Of a stretch of DNA of 64,000 nt, positions 54,040 to 63,612 are shown piece after piece. How positions within the stretch are numbered: position 1 is the first letter of the stretch; each line of letters opens with the position of its first letter. Origin of the DNA: Hyphomicrobium nitrativorans NL23 (GTDB lineage: Bacteria > Pseudomonadota > Alphaproteobacteria > Rhizobiales > Hyphomicrobiaceae); NCBI RefSeq assembly GCF_000503895.1, contig NC_022997.1, positions 558,001 to 622,000 on the forward strand, written 5' to 3'. The notes beneath the pieces are model-generated. The model ran no database searches, was not told the origin of the DNA, and saw only the letters and a program-made list of their open reading frames with translations. The position numbers and the translations under genes were made by a program.

Positions 54040-54420
54040 TCACGTGAGTAAGCTGCGCATCGCCCATAGGCCCGCGAACAAGCCGACGAGGGAGAGCGCG
54101 ACGCTCGCTGCCACGTAGACCGCGGCAAGGCCCGTCTCGCCGCGTTCGATCAATAGGGCGGTGTCCATCGAGAAAGCCGAAAACGTCGTGAAGCCGCCGA
54201 GCAGGCCCGTTGCAAGAAACAGGCGTACTTCCGCAGGCGCTTCGCCGCGGAAGGCGAGCCAACCGGCCAGCAGGCCCATAAGACTCGATCCCAACACGTT
54301 GATGGCGAGGATGCCGTAGGGGAACCCGGTTCCCATGAGGCCGGTGATCGCGGTGTTCATGACATGACGCAGGAGGCCGCCGAGGCCCGCGCCGATGAAG
54401 ACAATCACGGACGTGTTCAT
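54040..54420 (-). CDS. crcB: Fluoride exporter CrcB/Fluc
   Basis: A 126-residue protein with four helices. GAGLGGLLRHVMN at the N terminus, TGFPYGILAINVLGSSLMG and the TGLLGGFTTFSAFSMD block are characteristic, including the central Na-binding region. Dual-topology dimers export fluoride. ATG 54420 follows GGAGAT. No fluoride riboswitch is evident upstream; the gap to the ChaC-like gene is only 31 bases. Confidence 0.95.
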   Translation of the reverse strand: MNTSVIVFIGAGLGGLLRHVMNTAITGLMGTGFPYGILAINVLGSSLMGLLAGWLAFRGEAPAEVRLFLATGLLGGFTTFSAFSMDTALLIERGETGLAAVYVAASVALSLVGLFAGLWAMRSLLT

Positions 54421-54451
54421 AGAGATCTCCGCATCGTTTCGTCGTCCCTGT

Positions 54452-55138
54452 TCAGAGCCCGGCCAGCTTGGCGCGATAGCCGAAGCGATTGTCGCGCACG
54501 GTGCGCGGTCGGCGTGTCGGCTTCTCGGCCCAGGCGCGCGCAAGCGCAACGGATCGGGGTGCGTTGCTGTGTGCGCCGGCCTGCCGGGTGCGTCCCGTGC
54601 CCGTGAGTGCGATAAGCCGTTCGAGCCTCGGCTCGCGGATGCCGAGATCCAACAGGTGACCGCGTGTGCTCAGGAGATAGTCGAGGTTCGTTCCGCCCTG
54701 GCCGATGGATCGGCGGATCAAGAGGGCTTCGCGCGCAAGCGGCAGGCACCCCGCATAGGCCGGGTGGCAGCGCTCGGCGATGTAGGCGGTGGCCCAGACG
54801 GTTCTCGGCGGCTCGCTTTCCGTGTGAGCGAGAGCGATAGGCACGAGCGCTTCGCGATAGACGCCGTAGATCAGTTCCCGGGCGCGAAGGTAGGCGAGGG
54901 TGGCTCTACGCGCTTCGGGCGCAATGCGGAACGCGATCCCTTCGCAGGCGCCGCCGCGGTCGAGGCCGAGGACGAGGCCGGGGCGGCGTTCTGTGCCGCG
55001 GTAGTGAATCGAATAGACGCAGAATGCGCGATGGAAGCCGGTGAGCTTGGCGCGGCGGGACTCGGCAAAAGGGAAGCCCGGGCTCCACATGAGAGAGCCG
55101 TAGCCGAAGATCCATGTTTCGGCCGGTTCGACGGACAT
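54452..55138 (-). CDS. ChaC-like gamma-glutamylcyclotransferase
   Basis: A 228-residue protein. The substrate loop FGYGSLMW (residues 11-18) and RAKLTGFHRAFCVYS are diagnostic of ChaC, which degrades glutathione to 5-oxoproline and Cys-Gly; LILARELIYG-type helix (YLRARELIYGVY) includes the likely catalytic Glu. About 30 residues at the C terminus are a basic, unconserved tail. It precedes crcB on the same strand. Confidence 0.88.
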   Translation of the reverse strand: MSVEPAETWIFGYGSLMWSPGFPFAESRRAKLTGFHRAFCVYSIHYRGTERRPGLVLGLDRGGACEGIAFRIAPEARRATLAYLRARELIYGVYREALVPIALAHTESEPPRTVWATAYIAERCHPAYAGCLPLAREALLIRRSIGQGGTNLDYLLSTRGHLLDLGIREPRLERLIALTGTGRTRQAGAHSNAPRSVALARAWAEKPTRRPRTVRDNRFGYRAKLAGL

Positions 55139-55160
55139 GGCCGCGCGGGTCTCCTCGGCG

Positions 55161-56117
55161 TTACTTCACGTCTGTCGGTGACGTGGCTGCGGCCCCTCGG
55201 CCGAAATCGGGCGCCGGCGTATCCTGTCCGGCTTCGATGATGCCGCGACGCACGGCGCGCGCTTCCGTGAACAGGCGGTGAAGCGTTTCGCCCTCGCCGA
55301 AGCGGATGGCACGCTGAAGTGCCGTCAGATCTTCGGTGAAGCGGCCGAGCATATCGAGCACCGCCTCTTTGTTGTTCAGGAAAATGTCACGCCACATGAC
55401 GGGGTCGGAGGCGGCGATGCGGGTGAAGTCGCGAAAGCCGCCAGCCGAGAACTTGATCACCTCGCTGTCGGTCACGCGCTCCAGATTGGCGGCGGTGTTG
55501 ACGATGTTGTAGGCGATGAGGTGGGGGACGTGGCTGGTGATGGCGAGCACGAGATCGTGATGCTCGGGCGCCATGATCTCGACCTTGGAGCCGAGAGCTT
55601 CCCAGAACGCTTTCAACTTCTCGACGGCTGCGCCATCCGTGTGCGGCTCCGGGGTGAGGATGCACCAGCGGCCGTCGAACAGTTCCGCGAATCCCGCTTC
55701 GGGGCCGGATTGCTCTGTACCGGCGATGGGGTGGCCGGGCACGAAATGGACGCCGTCCGGCACGTGCGGGGCGACGTCGCGGACGATGGCCGCCTTGACG
55801 GAGCCGACGTCGGTGAGAATGGCGCCGGGTTTCAGATGGCGCGAGATTTCCTTGGCGATGGGGCCGCAGAGGCCGACCGGCGTGCAGAGGATGACGAGGT
55901 CCGCATCCTCGGCCGCTTCCGCCGCCGTGATGAAGCCTTGATCGATGAGACCGAGCCGCATGGCCGTTTCGAGCGTGGCGGGCGTGCGCGCGGAGCCGAC
56001 GATGGAACCCACGACGCCTGCGCGGCGCGCTGCGTGGCTGATCGAGGAGCCGATGAGGCCGATGCCGATCAGCGCGATACGCTCGAACATCGGAGCCGTG
56101 GGGTTGGACTTCGTCAT
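55161..56117 (-). CDS. tyrA: Prephenate/arogenate dehydrogenase family protein
   Basis: A 318-residue NAD(P)-dependent enzyme of tyrosine synthesis. The nucleotide fold is [13 protein letters not shown] (about residues 14-26); [15 protein letters not shown] and the [12 protein letters not shown] catalytic helix follow. No chorismate mutase or ACT domain is fused. ATG 56117 overlaps the hisC stop (ATGA), so the dehydrogenase and aminotransferase are made together. Specificity for prephenate versus arogenate is not clear from sequence. Confidence 0.92.
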   Translation of the reverse strand: MTKSNPTAPMFERIALIGIGLIGSSISHAARRAGVVGSIVGSARTPATLETAMRLGLIDQGFITAAEAAEDADLVILCTPVGLCGPIAKEISRHLKPGAILTDVGSVKAAIVRDVAPHVPDGVHFVPGHPIAGTEQSGPEAGFAELFDGRWCILTPEPHTDGAAVEKLKAFWEALGSKVEIMAPEHHDLVLAITSHVPHLIAYNIVNTAANLERVTDSEVIKFSAGGFRDFTRIAASDPVMWRDIFLNNKEAVLDMLGRFTEDLTALQRAIRFGEGETLHRLFTEARAVRRGIIEAGQDTPAPDFGRGAAATSPTDVK

Positions 56118-57214
56118 CCGGCGGCTCCAACGAACGTGGCGAGCGCTTCCTGGACCTTGCGGTTCTCGTCCGCGGTGCCGACGGTGAGACGCAGGGCGCC
56201 GGGGAGGCCGTAGCCTCCGACGCGGCGCAGGATGATGCCGCGCGATTTCAGGAAGGCGTCGCACGCGGCGGCGTCGCGTCCGGGGGCGGCGGGGAAGTGG
56301 ATGAGCAGGAAGTTCGCAACGCTTGGCGTCACCGGCAGGCCGAGTTTCTCGATCTCTGCCGTCAGCCAGGCGCGCCATTCCTCGTTGTGGGCGACGGCGG
56401 CTTCGACGTGGCTCCAGTCGCCAATCGCGGCGGCGCCGGCCGCGATGGAGGGCGTGGAGAGATTGAACGGGCCGCGGATACGGTTCAGAGCGTCGGCGAC
56501 GGCAGCAGGGCAGTAGGCCCAGCCGATGCGCAGCCCTGCGAGGCCGAAGATTTTCGAGAACGTGCGCGTCATCACCGTGTTTTCGGTGGTGGCGACAAGT
56601 TCGAGGCCCGCTTCGTAATCGTTGCGGCGCACGTATTCGGCATAGGCCGCGTCGAGCACGAGCAGCGCCTCGTCCGGCAGGCCGGCGCGGAGGCGGCGCA
56701 CCTCGTCGATCGGCAGGTAGGTGCCGGTCGGATTGTTGGGATTGGCGAGAAACACCACGCGGGTGCGCGGCGTGACGTGAGCGAGGATCGCGTCGACGTC
56801 GGCGGTGAGATTTTTTTCCGGCACCACGACGGGCGTCGCGCCGGCGGCCAGCACCACGATGCGGTACAGCAGGAAGCCGTGCTCGGTGAAGAGCCCCTCG
56901 TCGCCGGGGCCGAGGTAGGCGTGCGCGATGAGGCTGATCAGCTCGTCGGACCCCGCACCGCAGACGATGCGGTTGGCATCCAGGCCGAAGCGGCGCGCAA
57001 TGGCCTGGCGAAGCTCGGTAGCCTGGCCGTCCGGGTAGCGTTCGAGGTCGGCCCCGGCGATGCGGAATGCTTCGACGGCCTGCGGGCTCGGCCCGAGGGG
57101 GGTCTCGTTCGAGGAGAGCTTGATGGGCTTTACGCCGCCCGGAACGTGCGCTTCGCCCGGCACGTACGCTTCGATGTCGAGAACACCGGGACGGGGTTTC
57201 GGGGCGACGGCCAT
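56114..57214 (-). CDS. hisC: Histidinol-phosphate aminotransferase
   Basis: A 366-residue class I PLP aminotransferase. [25 protein letters not shown], the catalytic Lys in [17 protein letters not shown] and the Arg in LRLTVGT are all intact. Coupling to tyrA suggests that it also serves phenylpyruvate or hydroxyphenylpyruvate, as described for several HisC enzymes; this is inference. The divergent outer-membrane gene begins about 290 bases away. Confidence 0.93.
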   Translation of the reverse strand: MAVAPKPRPGVLDIEAYVPGEAHVPGGVKPIKLSSNETPLGPSPQAVEAFRIAGADLERYPDGQATELRQAIARRFGLDANRIVCGAGSDELISLIAHAYLGPGDEGLFTEHGFLLYRIVVLAAGATPVVVPEKNLTADVDAILAHVTPRTRVVFLANPNNPTGTYLPIDEVRRLRAGLPDEALLVLDAAYAEYVRRNDYEAGLELVATTENTVMTRTFSKIFGLAGLRIGWAYCPAAVADALNRIRGPFNLSTPSIAAGAAAIGDWSHVEAAVAHNEEWRAWLTAEIEKLGLPVTPSVANFLLIHFPAAPGRDAAACDAFLKSRGIILRRVGGYGLPGALRLTVGTADENRKVQEALATFVGAAG

Positions 57215-57506
57215 GGGCGGATTTCCAGCGAGGCGATGAGGATGCGCCCAGCCGGCTGGCTCGGCGCGGGCCCCGTGATACCGAGCGCGCCGGGAAAGCG
57301 CAAAGGATTAAGCGGCGCAGCGTGGCGGCGGGGCGGAGCGCGAACGAGAGACACGGCAGGACGATCGAGGTGGCGAGAACGCTTCGTGCGCCGGTGGCGG
57401 ATCCGCCCGGTTAACTACTTTTAAGTGTAATTGCACAATCCTCAATCCAAGGTTGCGTTCTCCTTATCGTGAAAAAGATCAATTGGAAGATTGGGGAGTT
57501 GTGCAA

Positions 57507-58754
57507 TTGGGCACTTTCTCGGGCGCCGCTTTGCGGCTTTTGCTGGCGGCATGGTACCTCGTTTTGGCGCTCAATACCGAAGTTTTCGCCGATCGAATTG
57601 GCGGAAGCAGCCTTCCATCGCCGACACCCGCGCTCAAAGGCAGAATTGTCGAAGGGGAGGGCGCGACGTCCGTCGTTGTCGTGAGCACTGCGGCCGGGTG
57701 GTCGTCGAATGCCGGTCCGACGTTTTTCGAAACGCCGAGTTCGTTCGTCGATCGTGGCGTTGGCTATGCGCAGGTGATGCAGACGCCGCTCGGCGCCGTC
57801 GATTTCAACGTTACGCTGGCAGACCGGCGGTACTTCGCCTTTACGGATGCGGACGAGCGTTCGGGGCAGGCGAACCTCGCGCTTACGCGTGATTGGGAGG
57901 GACAGCAGACGCTGCTCGCGTTCGCAGCCGGTACGAGCCGGGACATCGAAGAGCGCCTCACTATGGCGAGTCTTTCGCTTACGCATACATGGAATGGCGA
58001 AACCGTCCGGCCGTTTGTGCAGGCGGAGACGGCCGTGCTCGATTTCCACGACCTGCCCGGCGAGTTTGAACCGTTTGCGAACCAGGACGATCGAGATCGG
58101 ATCTCGTCGCGGGCGCAAGCGGGGCTGCGCCTTACGATCACCGAGCATCTCTCGGTCGAGGTTGGCGGGGGCGTCGACACCAAGCGCTATCTCGAAAAGC
58201 ATGACGACTTCGGCGTCCAGCGCGACAGCGTTTCGCTGTTCCCGCTTGTGGGGCTCGCGTTCGCGACGGAGATGGCGTCGTTGCGCGCGGTTTATATGCC
58301 TTTTCGGCGTGTTTTCGAGGACGATCTGTTCGAAAGCACTTGGACGCATGGGTATGCGGTGGATGCCGAAGTGAAGTTCTCAAACGCCCTCAAGGCGATT
58401 GCGTCTGCGCGGCACGGGTTCGAGGAGACGGATTTTCTGATCGCGAGCGCGGCGTACGAAACGGTTTTGGTGGCAGGAGTGATGCTGACGCCCGCGTGGG
58501 GGACCTTGTCGCTCGCCGTGTCGGAGACGCGTCGCGATTACGACGGATTGCATCTTCTCGACATCATGCGGGCGGATCGAAAGCGGGAGGTGGCGTTGAG
58601 CGGAGAGGTGCCGCTTTGGGATGCCGTCTCGCTGACCGGACGCGTCAGCTACATGGATTTCGAGAGCACTCTCGGGGAAGGCGGTTTCTTCGGGGAGATC
58701 GCGACGGATGTGCTGACGGTATCGCTTGGGCTGACTTACGTGATGGCGCAATAA
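57507..58754 (+). CDS. Outer membrane beta-barrel protein
   Basis: A 415-residue exported protein of no named family. The signal peptide (ALRLLLAAWYLVLALNTEVFA) is followed by alternating hydrophobic strands with aromatic girdles; the last strand is VLTVSLGLTYVMAQ, not ending in the usual Phe. It probably forms a 16-stranded or similar barrel (LysM-free, no plug). The start is uncertain: TTG 57507 has GGGGAG eight bases upstream, while GTG 57501 and TTG 57453 are other options. Confidence 0.65.
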   Translation: MGTFSGAALRLLLAAWYLVLALNTEVFADRIGGSSLPSPTPALKGRIVEGEGATSVVVVSTAAGWSSNAGPTFFETPSSFVDRGVGYAQVMQTPLGAVDFNVTLADRRYFAFTDADERSGQANLALTRDWEGQQTLLAFAAGTSRDIEERLTMASLSLTHTWNGETVRPFVQAETAVLDFHDLPGEFEPFANQDDRDRISSRAQAGLRLTITEHLSVEVGGGVDTKRYLEKHDDFGVQRDSVSLFPLVGLAFATEMASLRAVYMPFRRVFEDDLFESTWTHGYAVDAEVKFSNALKAIASARHGFEETDFLIASAAYETVLVAGVMLTPAWGTLSLAVSETRRDYDGLHLLDIMRADRKREVALSGEVPLWDAVSLTGRVSYMDFESTLGEGGFFGEIATDVLTVSLGLTYVMAQ

Positions 58755-58808
58755 GGGACGTGCCAATGGCGGGGACGCGCTGTCGCGGGCCCGCCCCCGC
58801 CAAGGGGA

Positions 58809-59057
58809 TCAGCGGCCGCCGATGCCGAGCCCGAGGCCCAGCCCGAGACCGACGCCGGCTTTCACCTTGGCGATGTTGAGAACGTTGAGCTTGGTGCCGA
58901 CCTGGGCTGCCGCACCGGCGCCCACGCCGAGCACCGGCCCGCCGCGGCTGTGATTGTGGCCGTGTCCGTGGCCACCGCCGTGCTTGCCGCGAGCGTCTGC
59001 GGGGGAGGAGATCGCGAAGGCCAAAGCAGCAGCAAGTGCAAAGCAAGCAAATTTCAT
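58809..59057 (-). CDS. Small exported Gly/His-rich protein
   Basis: An 82-residue product. The signal peptide (MKFACFALAAALAFAISS) ends at ADA. The mature part begins GKHGGGHGHGHNHSRGG, a metal-binding-like stretch, and ends in alternating Gly-Leu pairs (GVGLGLGLGLGIGG). It may bind metal or assemble in the envelope. No homolog recognised. Confidence 0.55.
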   Translation of the reverse strand: MKFACFALAAALAFAISSPADARGKHGGGHGHGHNHSRGGPVLGVGAGAAAQVGTKLNVLNIAKVKAGVGLGLGLGLGIGGR

Positions 59058-59255
59058 GACAAAGCTCCTTGGGTTTCCAATGAATGATCAACTCAGGTTC
59101 GCCGGGTTGGCTGAAAAATTTATATATCGCGACAAAATGATGCGCAAAGAAATGGCCATTTCTTCGTAAAACGGCGAAATGATTATTTGGCGATCTTCAG
59201 ATGTGTAATCTTTATCTTTTTTACGAAGGCCGGGCATGCAAGGAGACAAATGAAA

Positions 59256-59281
59256 AGCCGCGGACCTTGCGGGCCGCGGCT
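59256..59281 (-). terminator. Hairpin downstream of 59310 gene
   Basis: An 8-base perfect stem (AGCCGCGG / CCGCGGCT) with a 10-base loop is followed on the minus strand by a short T-run, just after the minus-strand gene that ends at 59310. Confidence 0.6.
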
Positions 59282-59309
59282 CGGAAATCGAAGCAGGACG
59301 CTCGTGCGT

Positions 59310-59615
59310 CTACTGCATGTAGGGGCTGTCCCCGCCGCGCGGATTGGCCGGCGACGAGAAGAAGAAACCGCTGTCGAAGGGGCCATTGCGGGTCTGGGCC
59401 TGGATCGTGGGATCCGTGAACTTCCGCGTGTCGATGCTCTCCGGCACGCTGTAGGAGTATCCGCCGCGGCGAGGCGACGGGCGCACCACGCCGCGAAGAG
59501 CCTGGTTTTTGGCTTTGGACTTTGCCTGCTGGGCCGTTGCCGGTTCAGGCATCGAGACCGATGTCAGCAGAGCGGCGGCGGCTGCCGCGAGCGAGAGGAG
59601 AATGAGCTTTTTCAT
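59310..59615 (-). CDS. Small exported hypothetical protein
   Basis: A 101-residue protein with a clear signal peptide (KLILLSLAAAAAALLTS, cleavage near TAQQ). The mature part is Ser/Pro/Arg-rich with YSYSVPESIDTRKFTDPT and GPFDSGFFFSSP segments. It contains no cysteine. Unknown function; its own terminator suggests a single-gene unit. Confidence 0.55.
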   Translation of the reverse strand: MKKLILLSLAAAAAALLTSVSMPEPATAQQAKSKAKNQALRGVVRPSPRRGGYSYSVPESIDTRKFTDPTIQAQTRNGPFDSGFFFSSPANPRGGDSPYMQ

Positions 59616-59857
59616 GACGCTAACCTAGCCCAGGTTGGGGGTGCATGTCGATCAGGGGGGCGTGCTTTCAGTATCCGGTGTGTCTTTCGGACCCGCCGAC
59701 AGCATCCCGAGCTTTCGCCCGCAGGCTCGGGCTTGGCGTCAGAATCGACGCAACGTGATTGATGTGAGGTTAATGCGTGACGGCGGCTGGCGTTCCGTCG
59801 CTGCGCCGGCCCTTGACCCTGGCGGGAAACGTCCGATATTCAGGGCTCGATTTCGAT

Positions 59858-59910
59858 CGTGGTGATTTGGCCGGCCGGCTTGCAGCCACGTTAAACAAGT
59901 CGCTAAATGG
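59858..59910 (+). promoter_or_regulatory. SAM-II riboswitch upstream of metX
   Basis: The 53 bases match the SAM-II (metA motif) consensus: CGTGGTGATTTGG, then a stem GCCGGC-type, CTTGCAGCCACG, TTAAACAAG and GCTAAATGG. The P1 stem and the pseudoknot that contact S-adenosylmethionine can be drawn. It lies about 110 bases before the metX start, so high SAM should lower metX-metW expression. The stretch 59616-59857 upstream holds no supported gene. Confidence 0.9.
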
Positions 59911-60018
59911 GCCGTCGCACATCCGGACACATCGGTTGGGCTCGGCCGCCTCGGCAGAGCGACGAAGCCGGCTTTTCGAGCGTCCGCCGCGCGGGCGGGG
60001 TCGGGAGTGCGCAAAAGG

Positions 60019-61242
60019 ATGGCCACATTTTCTGCGGAGCCTGGGGGCGACAGCCCGTCGGTTAAGCCCACGTCAGGCCAGCGGCTGTTCGAGGTTCATA
60101 GCCCGTCGAGCTCGCTCATCGTCTTTCCCGAGGATGCGCCGCTCCGGCTCGAATCCGGGCAGCTTCTCGCGCCGCTGTCCATCGCCTACCAGACCTACGG
60201 CACGCTCAATGCCGATAAATCGAACGCGATCCTCATTTGTCACGCGCTGACGGGCGATCAGCATGTTGCAAACGTCCATCCGATCACGGGCAAGTCCGGA
60301 TGGTGGGAGACACTGGTCGGGCCCGGCAAGCCGGTCGATACGAACCGCTTTTTCGTGATCTGTCCCAACATCCTCGGCGGATGCATGGGTTCGACGGGGC
60401 CCGCGTCGCTCAATCCGAAGACCGGCAAGCCTTATGGCGTGGACTTTCCCGTCATCACCATCGGCGACATGGTGGATGCGCAGGTGCGCCTGATCGACCA
60501 TCTCGGCATCGACGTGCTGTTCTCGGTGATCGGCGGCTCCATGGGCGGCATGCAGGTGCTGGAATGGGTGACGCGCCAAAAGCATCGCGTGGCGACCGCC
60601 ATTCCAATCGCAACCGCGCCGTGGCATTCGGCGCAGAACATCGCCTTTCACGAAGTCGGGCGACAGGCGGTGATGGCCGATCCCGACTGGCGGAGCGGCA
60701 ACTACTACGAAGCCGGTGTTGTGCCGAAGAACGGGCTCGCGGTTGCGCGGATGGCGGCGCACATCACGTATCTCTCGGAGAAGGCGTTGCAGGGCAAGTT
60801 TGGCCGCAACCTGCAGGACCGGAAAGCGCGGTCGTTTTCGTTCGATGCTGATTTCAAGATCGAGAGCTACCTGCGCCATCAGGGCTCGACGTTCGTCGAT
60901 AGGTTCGACGCGAACAGCTATCTCTACATCACGCGGGCCATGGACTATTTCGATCTCGAAGGCGCATACGGCGGCAAGCTTGCGAATGCATTCGCGGGGA
61001 CGACGGCGGAGATCTGCGTCGTCTCCTTCACCAGCGACTGGCTCTATCCGACGCGAGACAGCAAGGCGATCGTGAAGGCACTCAACGCCGTGGCGGCCAA
61101 CGTGAGTTTCGTCGAAATCGAGAGCGACAAGGGGCACGACGCGTTTCTGCTCGACGAGCCGGAATTCCATGCGACGGCGCGGGGTTTTCTTTCCGCTGCC
61201 GCCGCCAAGCGCGGGCTCGCGCAGGCTTCGGAGGCGCGCTGA
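60019..61242 (+). CDS. metX: Homoserine O-acetyltransferase
   Basis: A 407-residue alpha/beta hydrolase-fold enzyme. It activates homoserine for methionine synthesis (acetyl, or succinyl in some relatives). The nucleophile elbow is [12 protein letters not shown]; the start [26 protein letters not shown] and the ending [11 protein letters not shown] with catalytic His and Asp are intact. ATG 60019 is chosen over GTG 60007. A SAM-II riboswitch precedes it and metW follows with a one-base overlap. Confidence 0.95.
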   Translation: MATFSAEPGGDSPSVKPTSGQRLFEVHSPSSSLIVFPEDAPLRLESGQLLAPLSIAYQTYGTLNADKSNAILICHALTGDQHVANVHPITGKSGWWETLVGPGKPVDTNRFFVICPNILGGCMGSTGPASLNPKTGKPYGVDFPVITIGDMVDAQVRLIDHLGIDVLFSVIGGSMGGMQVLEWVTRQKHRVATAIPIATAPWHSAQNIAFHEVGRQAVMADPDWRSGNYYEAGVVPKNGLAVARMAAHITYLSEKALQGKFGRNLQDRKARSFSFDADFKIESYLRHQGSTFVDRFDANSYLYITRAMDYFDLEGAYGGKLANAFAGTTAEICVVSFTSDWLYPTRDSKAIVKALNAVAANVSFVEIESDKGHDAFLLDEPEFHATARGFLSAAAAKRGLAQASEAR

Positions 61243-61877
61243 TGGAGAAAGCCGTTCCATTCACCGGACAGCAGCGGGCCGATCACGTTCTGATCGCGGA
61301 GATGGTGAAGCCCGGTTCGCGCGTGCTCGACGTTGGTTGTGGCGACGGCGCGCTGCTCAAGCTGCTTGCGGAGCAGAAGGGCGTCGACGGGCGCGGTGTC
61401 GAGCTTTCGCGCGAGAAGGTGAACCTTTGCGTGCAGAGCGGGCTTGCGGTGATCCAGGGCGATGCGGATCACGATCTGGCCGACTATCCCGATCAGGCGT
61501 TCGACTACGCCATTCTCTCGCTCACGATCCAGGCGACGCGCGATCCCAAGACCGTGCTCGCCAATCTGCTCCGGATCGGGCGTCATGCGATCGTGTCGTT
61601 TCCGAACTTCGGGCACTGGCGCATCCGGACACAGCTTCTGTTTACGGGGCGCATGCCGATGACGCCCAATCTTCCGGAGCCATGGTTCTCCACGGCGGAC
61701 GCGCACCTCTGCACCATCAAAGACTTCGTCGATCTTGTCGCGCTCGTCGATGCGGAGGTGGAAGATGCGGTGGCTTTCAATAGCCAGGGACAGCGGCTGC
61801 CGATCAAGACGTCGATCTCGCTTCAGAACCTGCTCGGCGAGAAGGCCGTATTCAAGCTGAGGGGGCGGCTGGCTTAA
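61242..61877 (+). CDS. metW: Methionine biosynthesis protein MetW
   Basis: A 211-residue class I methyltransferase-like protein. SAM motif VLDVGCGDGALLKLLAEQ and LSLTIQATRDPKTVLANLLRIGRHAIVSFPNFGHW are diagnostic of MetW, which works with MetX. The start ATG shares its A with the metX stop (TGATG). It converges with the FkbM gene by a four-base overlap. Confidence 0.95.
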   Translation: MEKAVPFTGQQRADHVLIAEMVKPGSRVLDVGCGDGALLKLLAEQKGVDGRGVELSREKVNLCVQSGLAVIQGDADHDLADYPDQAFDYAILSLTIQATRDPKTVLANLLRIGRHAIVSFPNFGHWRIRTQLLFTGRMPMTPNLPEPWFSTADAHLCTIKDFVDLVALVDAEVEDAVAFNSQGQRLPIKTSISLQNLLGEKAVFKLRGRLA

Positions 61878-62707
61878 GCGAAACTTCGCGGACGTTCCAG
61901 AAGCAGGTCGCTGCCGTCCGTCCAGATATCGCGATAACCCGCGTCGTGGAGAGCTGCGAGGCAATCGGTTTCCCATCGGGCGGCGTGATCCTTTTCGATC
62001 AGGATCAGCCGCGGCCACAGCGCGCGTTGGGCCGTGCGAAGGAACGGGACCAAGGCGCGATCCTCGTATCCCTCGATGTCGATTTTGAGCACATCGATCC
62101 GGTCGAGGCCCGCGCGTTGGACGAGAGACAGCAGCGGGGCCACGGGCACCTCCGTTCCCGAGCCGCCGACATCTGCGCACAGGCTTGCAAGGCCGGGGTG
62201 CTCGCCGCCGTAGAGGGTGGCGCTGCCATCTTCCGCGCCAACGGCGGCCTGCACGATGGTGACGTGTTCTGCCAAGTTCGCTGCGACGTTGAAGCGTATG
62301 CGCCGCACCATTTTCGGCGAAGGCTCGATGGCGAGAACGCGGCCTTTCGGTCCCACCGCACGGGCGGCGAATAGCGTGAAAAGCCCGCAGTTTGCGCCGA
62401 TATCGACGAAGACATCGCCGGGCGCAAGCACGCTCTCGATCCGCCGTATCCCGGGCGCGTCCTTGTGGAGGCCGCGTTCGACCAGCATCTGCTCGGTAAA
62501 GTTTTCTCCGATCCAGCAGCGCAGCTTTATGCCGTCCACTTCGACATCGCAGACGGGGCTGCGGCTTTGCATGACGCGTCGAAACGGGCGACGCATCGCG
62601 CCGTGAACCAGGCCGGACCGGATCGCACCGATGCAGAGAGCTGAAACGCCTGCGGGTGCGTATGCGCCCCACGCGCGCTCGGGCGTTGCGTCTTCGGTTT
62701 CGGCCAT
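61874..62707 (-). CDS. FkbM family methyltransferase
   Basis: A 277-residue SAM-dependent methyltransferase. FVDIGANCGLFTLFAAR (motif I), LAIEPSPKMVRRI and IDVLKIDIEGYEDRAL are the FkbM pattern. Members methylate sugar hydroxyls or other small molecules; the substrate here is unknown. It stands alone between metW and another methyltransferase. Confidence 0.88.
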   Translation of the reverse strand: MAETEDATPERAWGAYAPAGVSALCIGAIRSGLVHGAMRRPFRRVMQSRSPVCDVEVDGIKLRCWIGENFTEQMLVERGLHKDAPGIRRIESVLAPGDVFVDIGANCGLFTLFAARAVGPKGRVLAIEPSPKMVRRIRFNVAANLAEHVTIVQAAVGAEDGSATLYGGEHPGLASLCADVGGSGTEVPVAPLLSLVQRAGLDRIDVLKIDIEGYEDRALVPFLRTAQRALWPRLILIEKDHAARWETDCLAALHDAGYRDIWTDGSDLLLERPRSFA

Positions 62708-62779
62708 GGGTGCGATGTCTCCGGGAAATTGCGGGCCAACCTACTCCAACGGACCTCGGCGTTACAACCGAGGGGCGGA

Positions 62780-63493
62780 TCAGCGGATGGGGACCAGATC
62801 GCGGAGGGCTTTAATGCGCACGCGCGTGCCGCTAGCGGGGGCGACCGTCTCTTTCCGCGCTTCGACGACGAGCACGCCGCCGAGGCCGGAGAAAATCCGC
62901 GATCCCACGCGTTCCCAGGCATTGGCGGAGCGGATGAGAACGCTGCGGTCGAAGGGCGGCACGTGCAGCGCCGTGCTCCAGGTGAGGGGTGTGAAGAGTG
63001 CATCGGAAAGAAGGGCGTCGAGCTGCGGGCGGCTGTAAGGGCGGCCGTGACCGAACGGCGTGCTATCGACGTGGGTCCACAGGCCGCGCCGGTTGGGAAC
63101 CACGACGATGAGGCGGCCTTCCGGGGCAAGGACGCGCCAGAGCTCCCGCAAGAACGGGCGCTCACGTTCGGCGACCTCCAGCCCGTGGACGACGAGCAGG
63201 CGGTCGATCGCGTTGTCCCGCACGGGCAGGCAATGATCCTCGACGAGGGAGGAGAGGATCGGGTTTCCCGCTGGCCAGATCAGTGCTCCCTGGCTTGCGG
63301 GCATGAAGGCGGCCACGTTGCCGGCTTCGGCTCGGAATGCGCCGAGGAAGGGCGTTCCGAAGCCCAGGCCGGCCACCGTTTCCCCCGATACGGTGGGCCA
63401 AAGCGTGCGGATGCGGCGCGCAAGCACGCGCCGCGCGATTTTGCCCAGCGGGGTCGCGTAAAAATCCCTCAGCGTTGCGACGTCGAGATGCAT
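62780..63493 (-). CDS. Class I SAM-dependent methyltransferase
   Basis: A 237-residue protein of the Methyltransferase-11 type. The SAM loop is weak (VAGLGFGTPFLGAF), but AIDRLLVVHGLEVAERERPFLRELWRVLAPEGRLIVVVPN is clear. It is regularly found divergent from gloB in Rhizobiales. ATG 63493 (MHLDVATLRDFY) is the likely start; the upstream extension is not protein-like. Confidence 0.82.
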   Translation of the reverse strand: MHLDVATLRDFYATPLGKIARRVLARRIRTLWPTVSGETVAGLGFGTPFLGAFRAEAGNVAAFMPASQGALIWPAGNPILSSLVEDHCLPVRDNAIDRLLVVHGLEVAERERPFLRELWRVLAPEGRLIVVVPNRRGLWTHVDSTPFGHGRPYSRPQLDALLSDALFTPLTWSTALHVPPFDRSVLIRSANAWERVGSRIFSGLGGVLVVEARKETVAPASGTRVRIKALRDLVPIR

Positions 63494-63612
63494 GTCTCTA
63501 GGCGATCCAGCGTTTCGGGCTCTCTTTTCGCCCGGGCGGCATTGAAATGACAAGGCCGGGACGTTAGCTTTTCTCTTGAGCGGTGCGCATCGGAGCGCCC
63601 GTCTACGGCGCC

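Noticed and set aside
54421-54451. Fluoride riboswitch for crcB
   Set aside because: The gap is 31 bases, too short, and no consensus is present.
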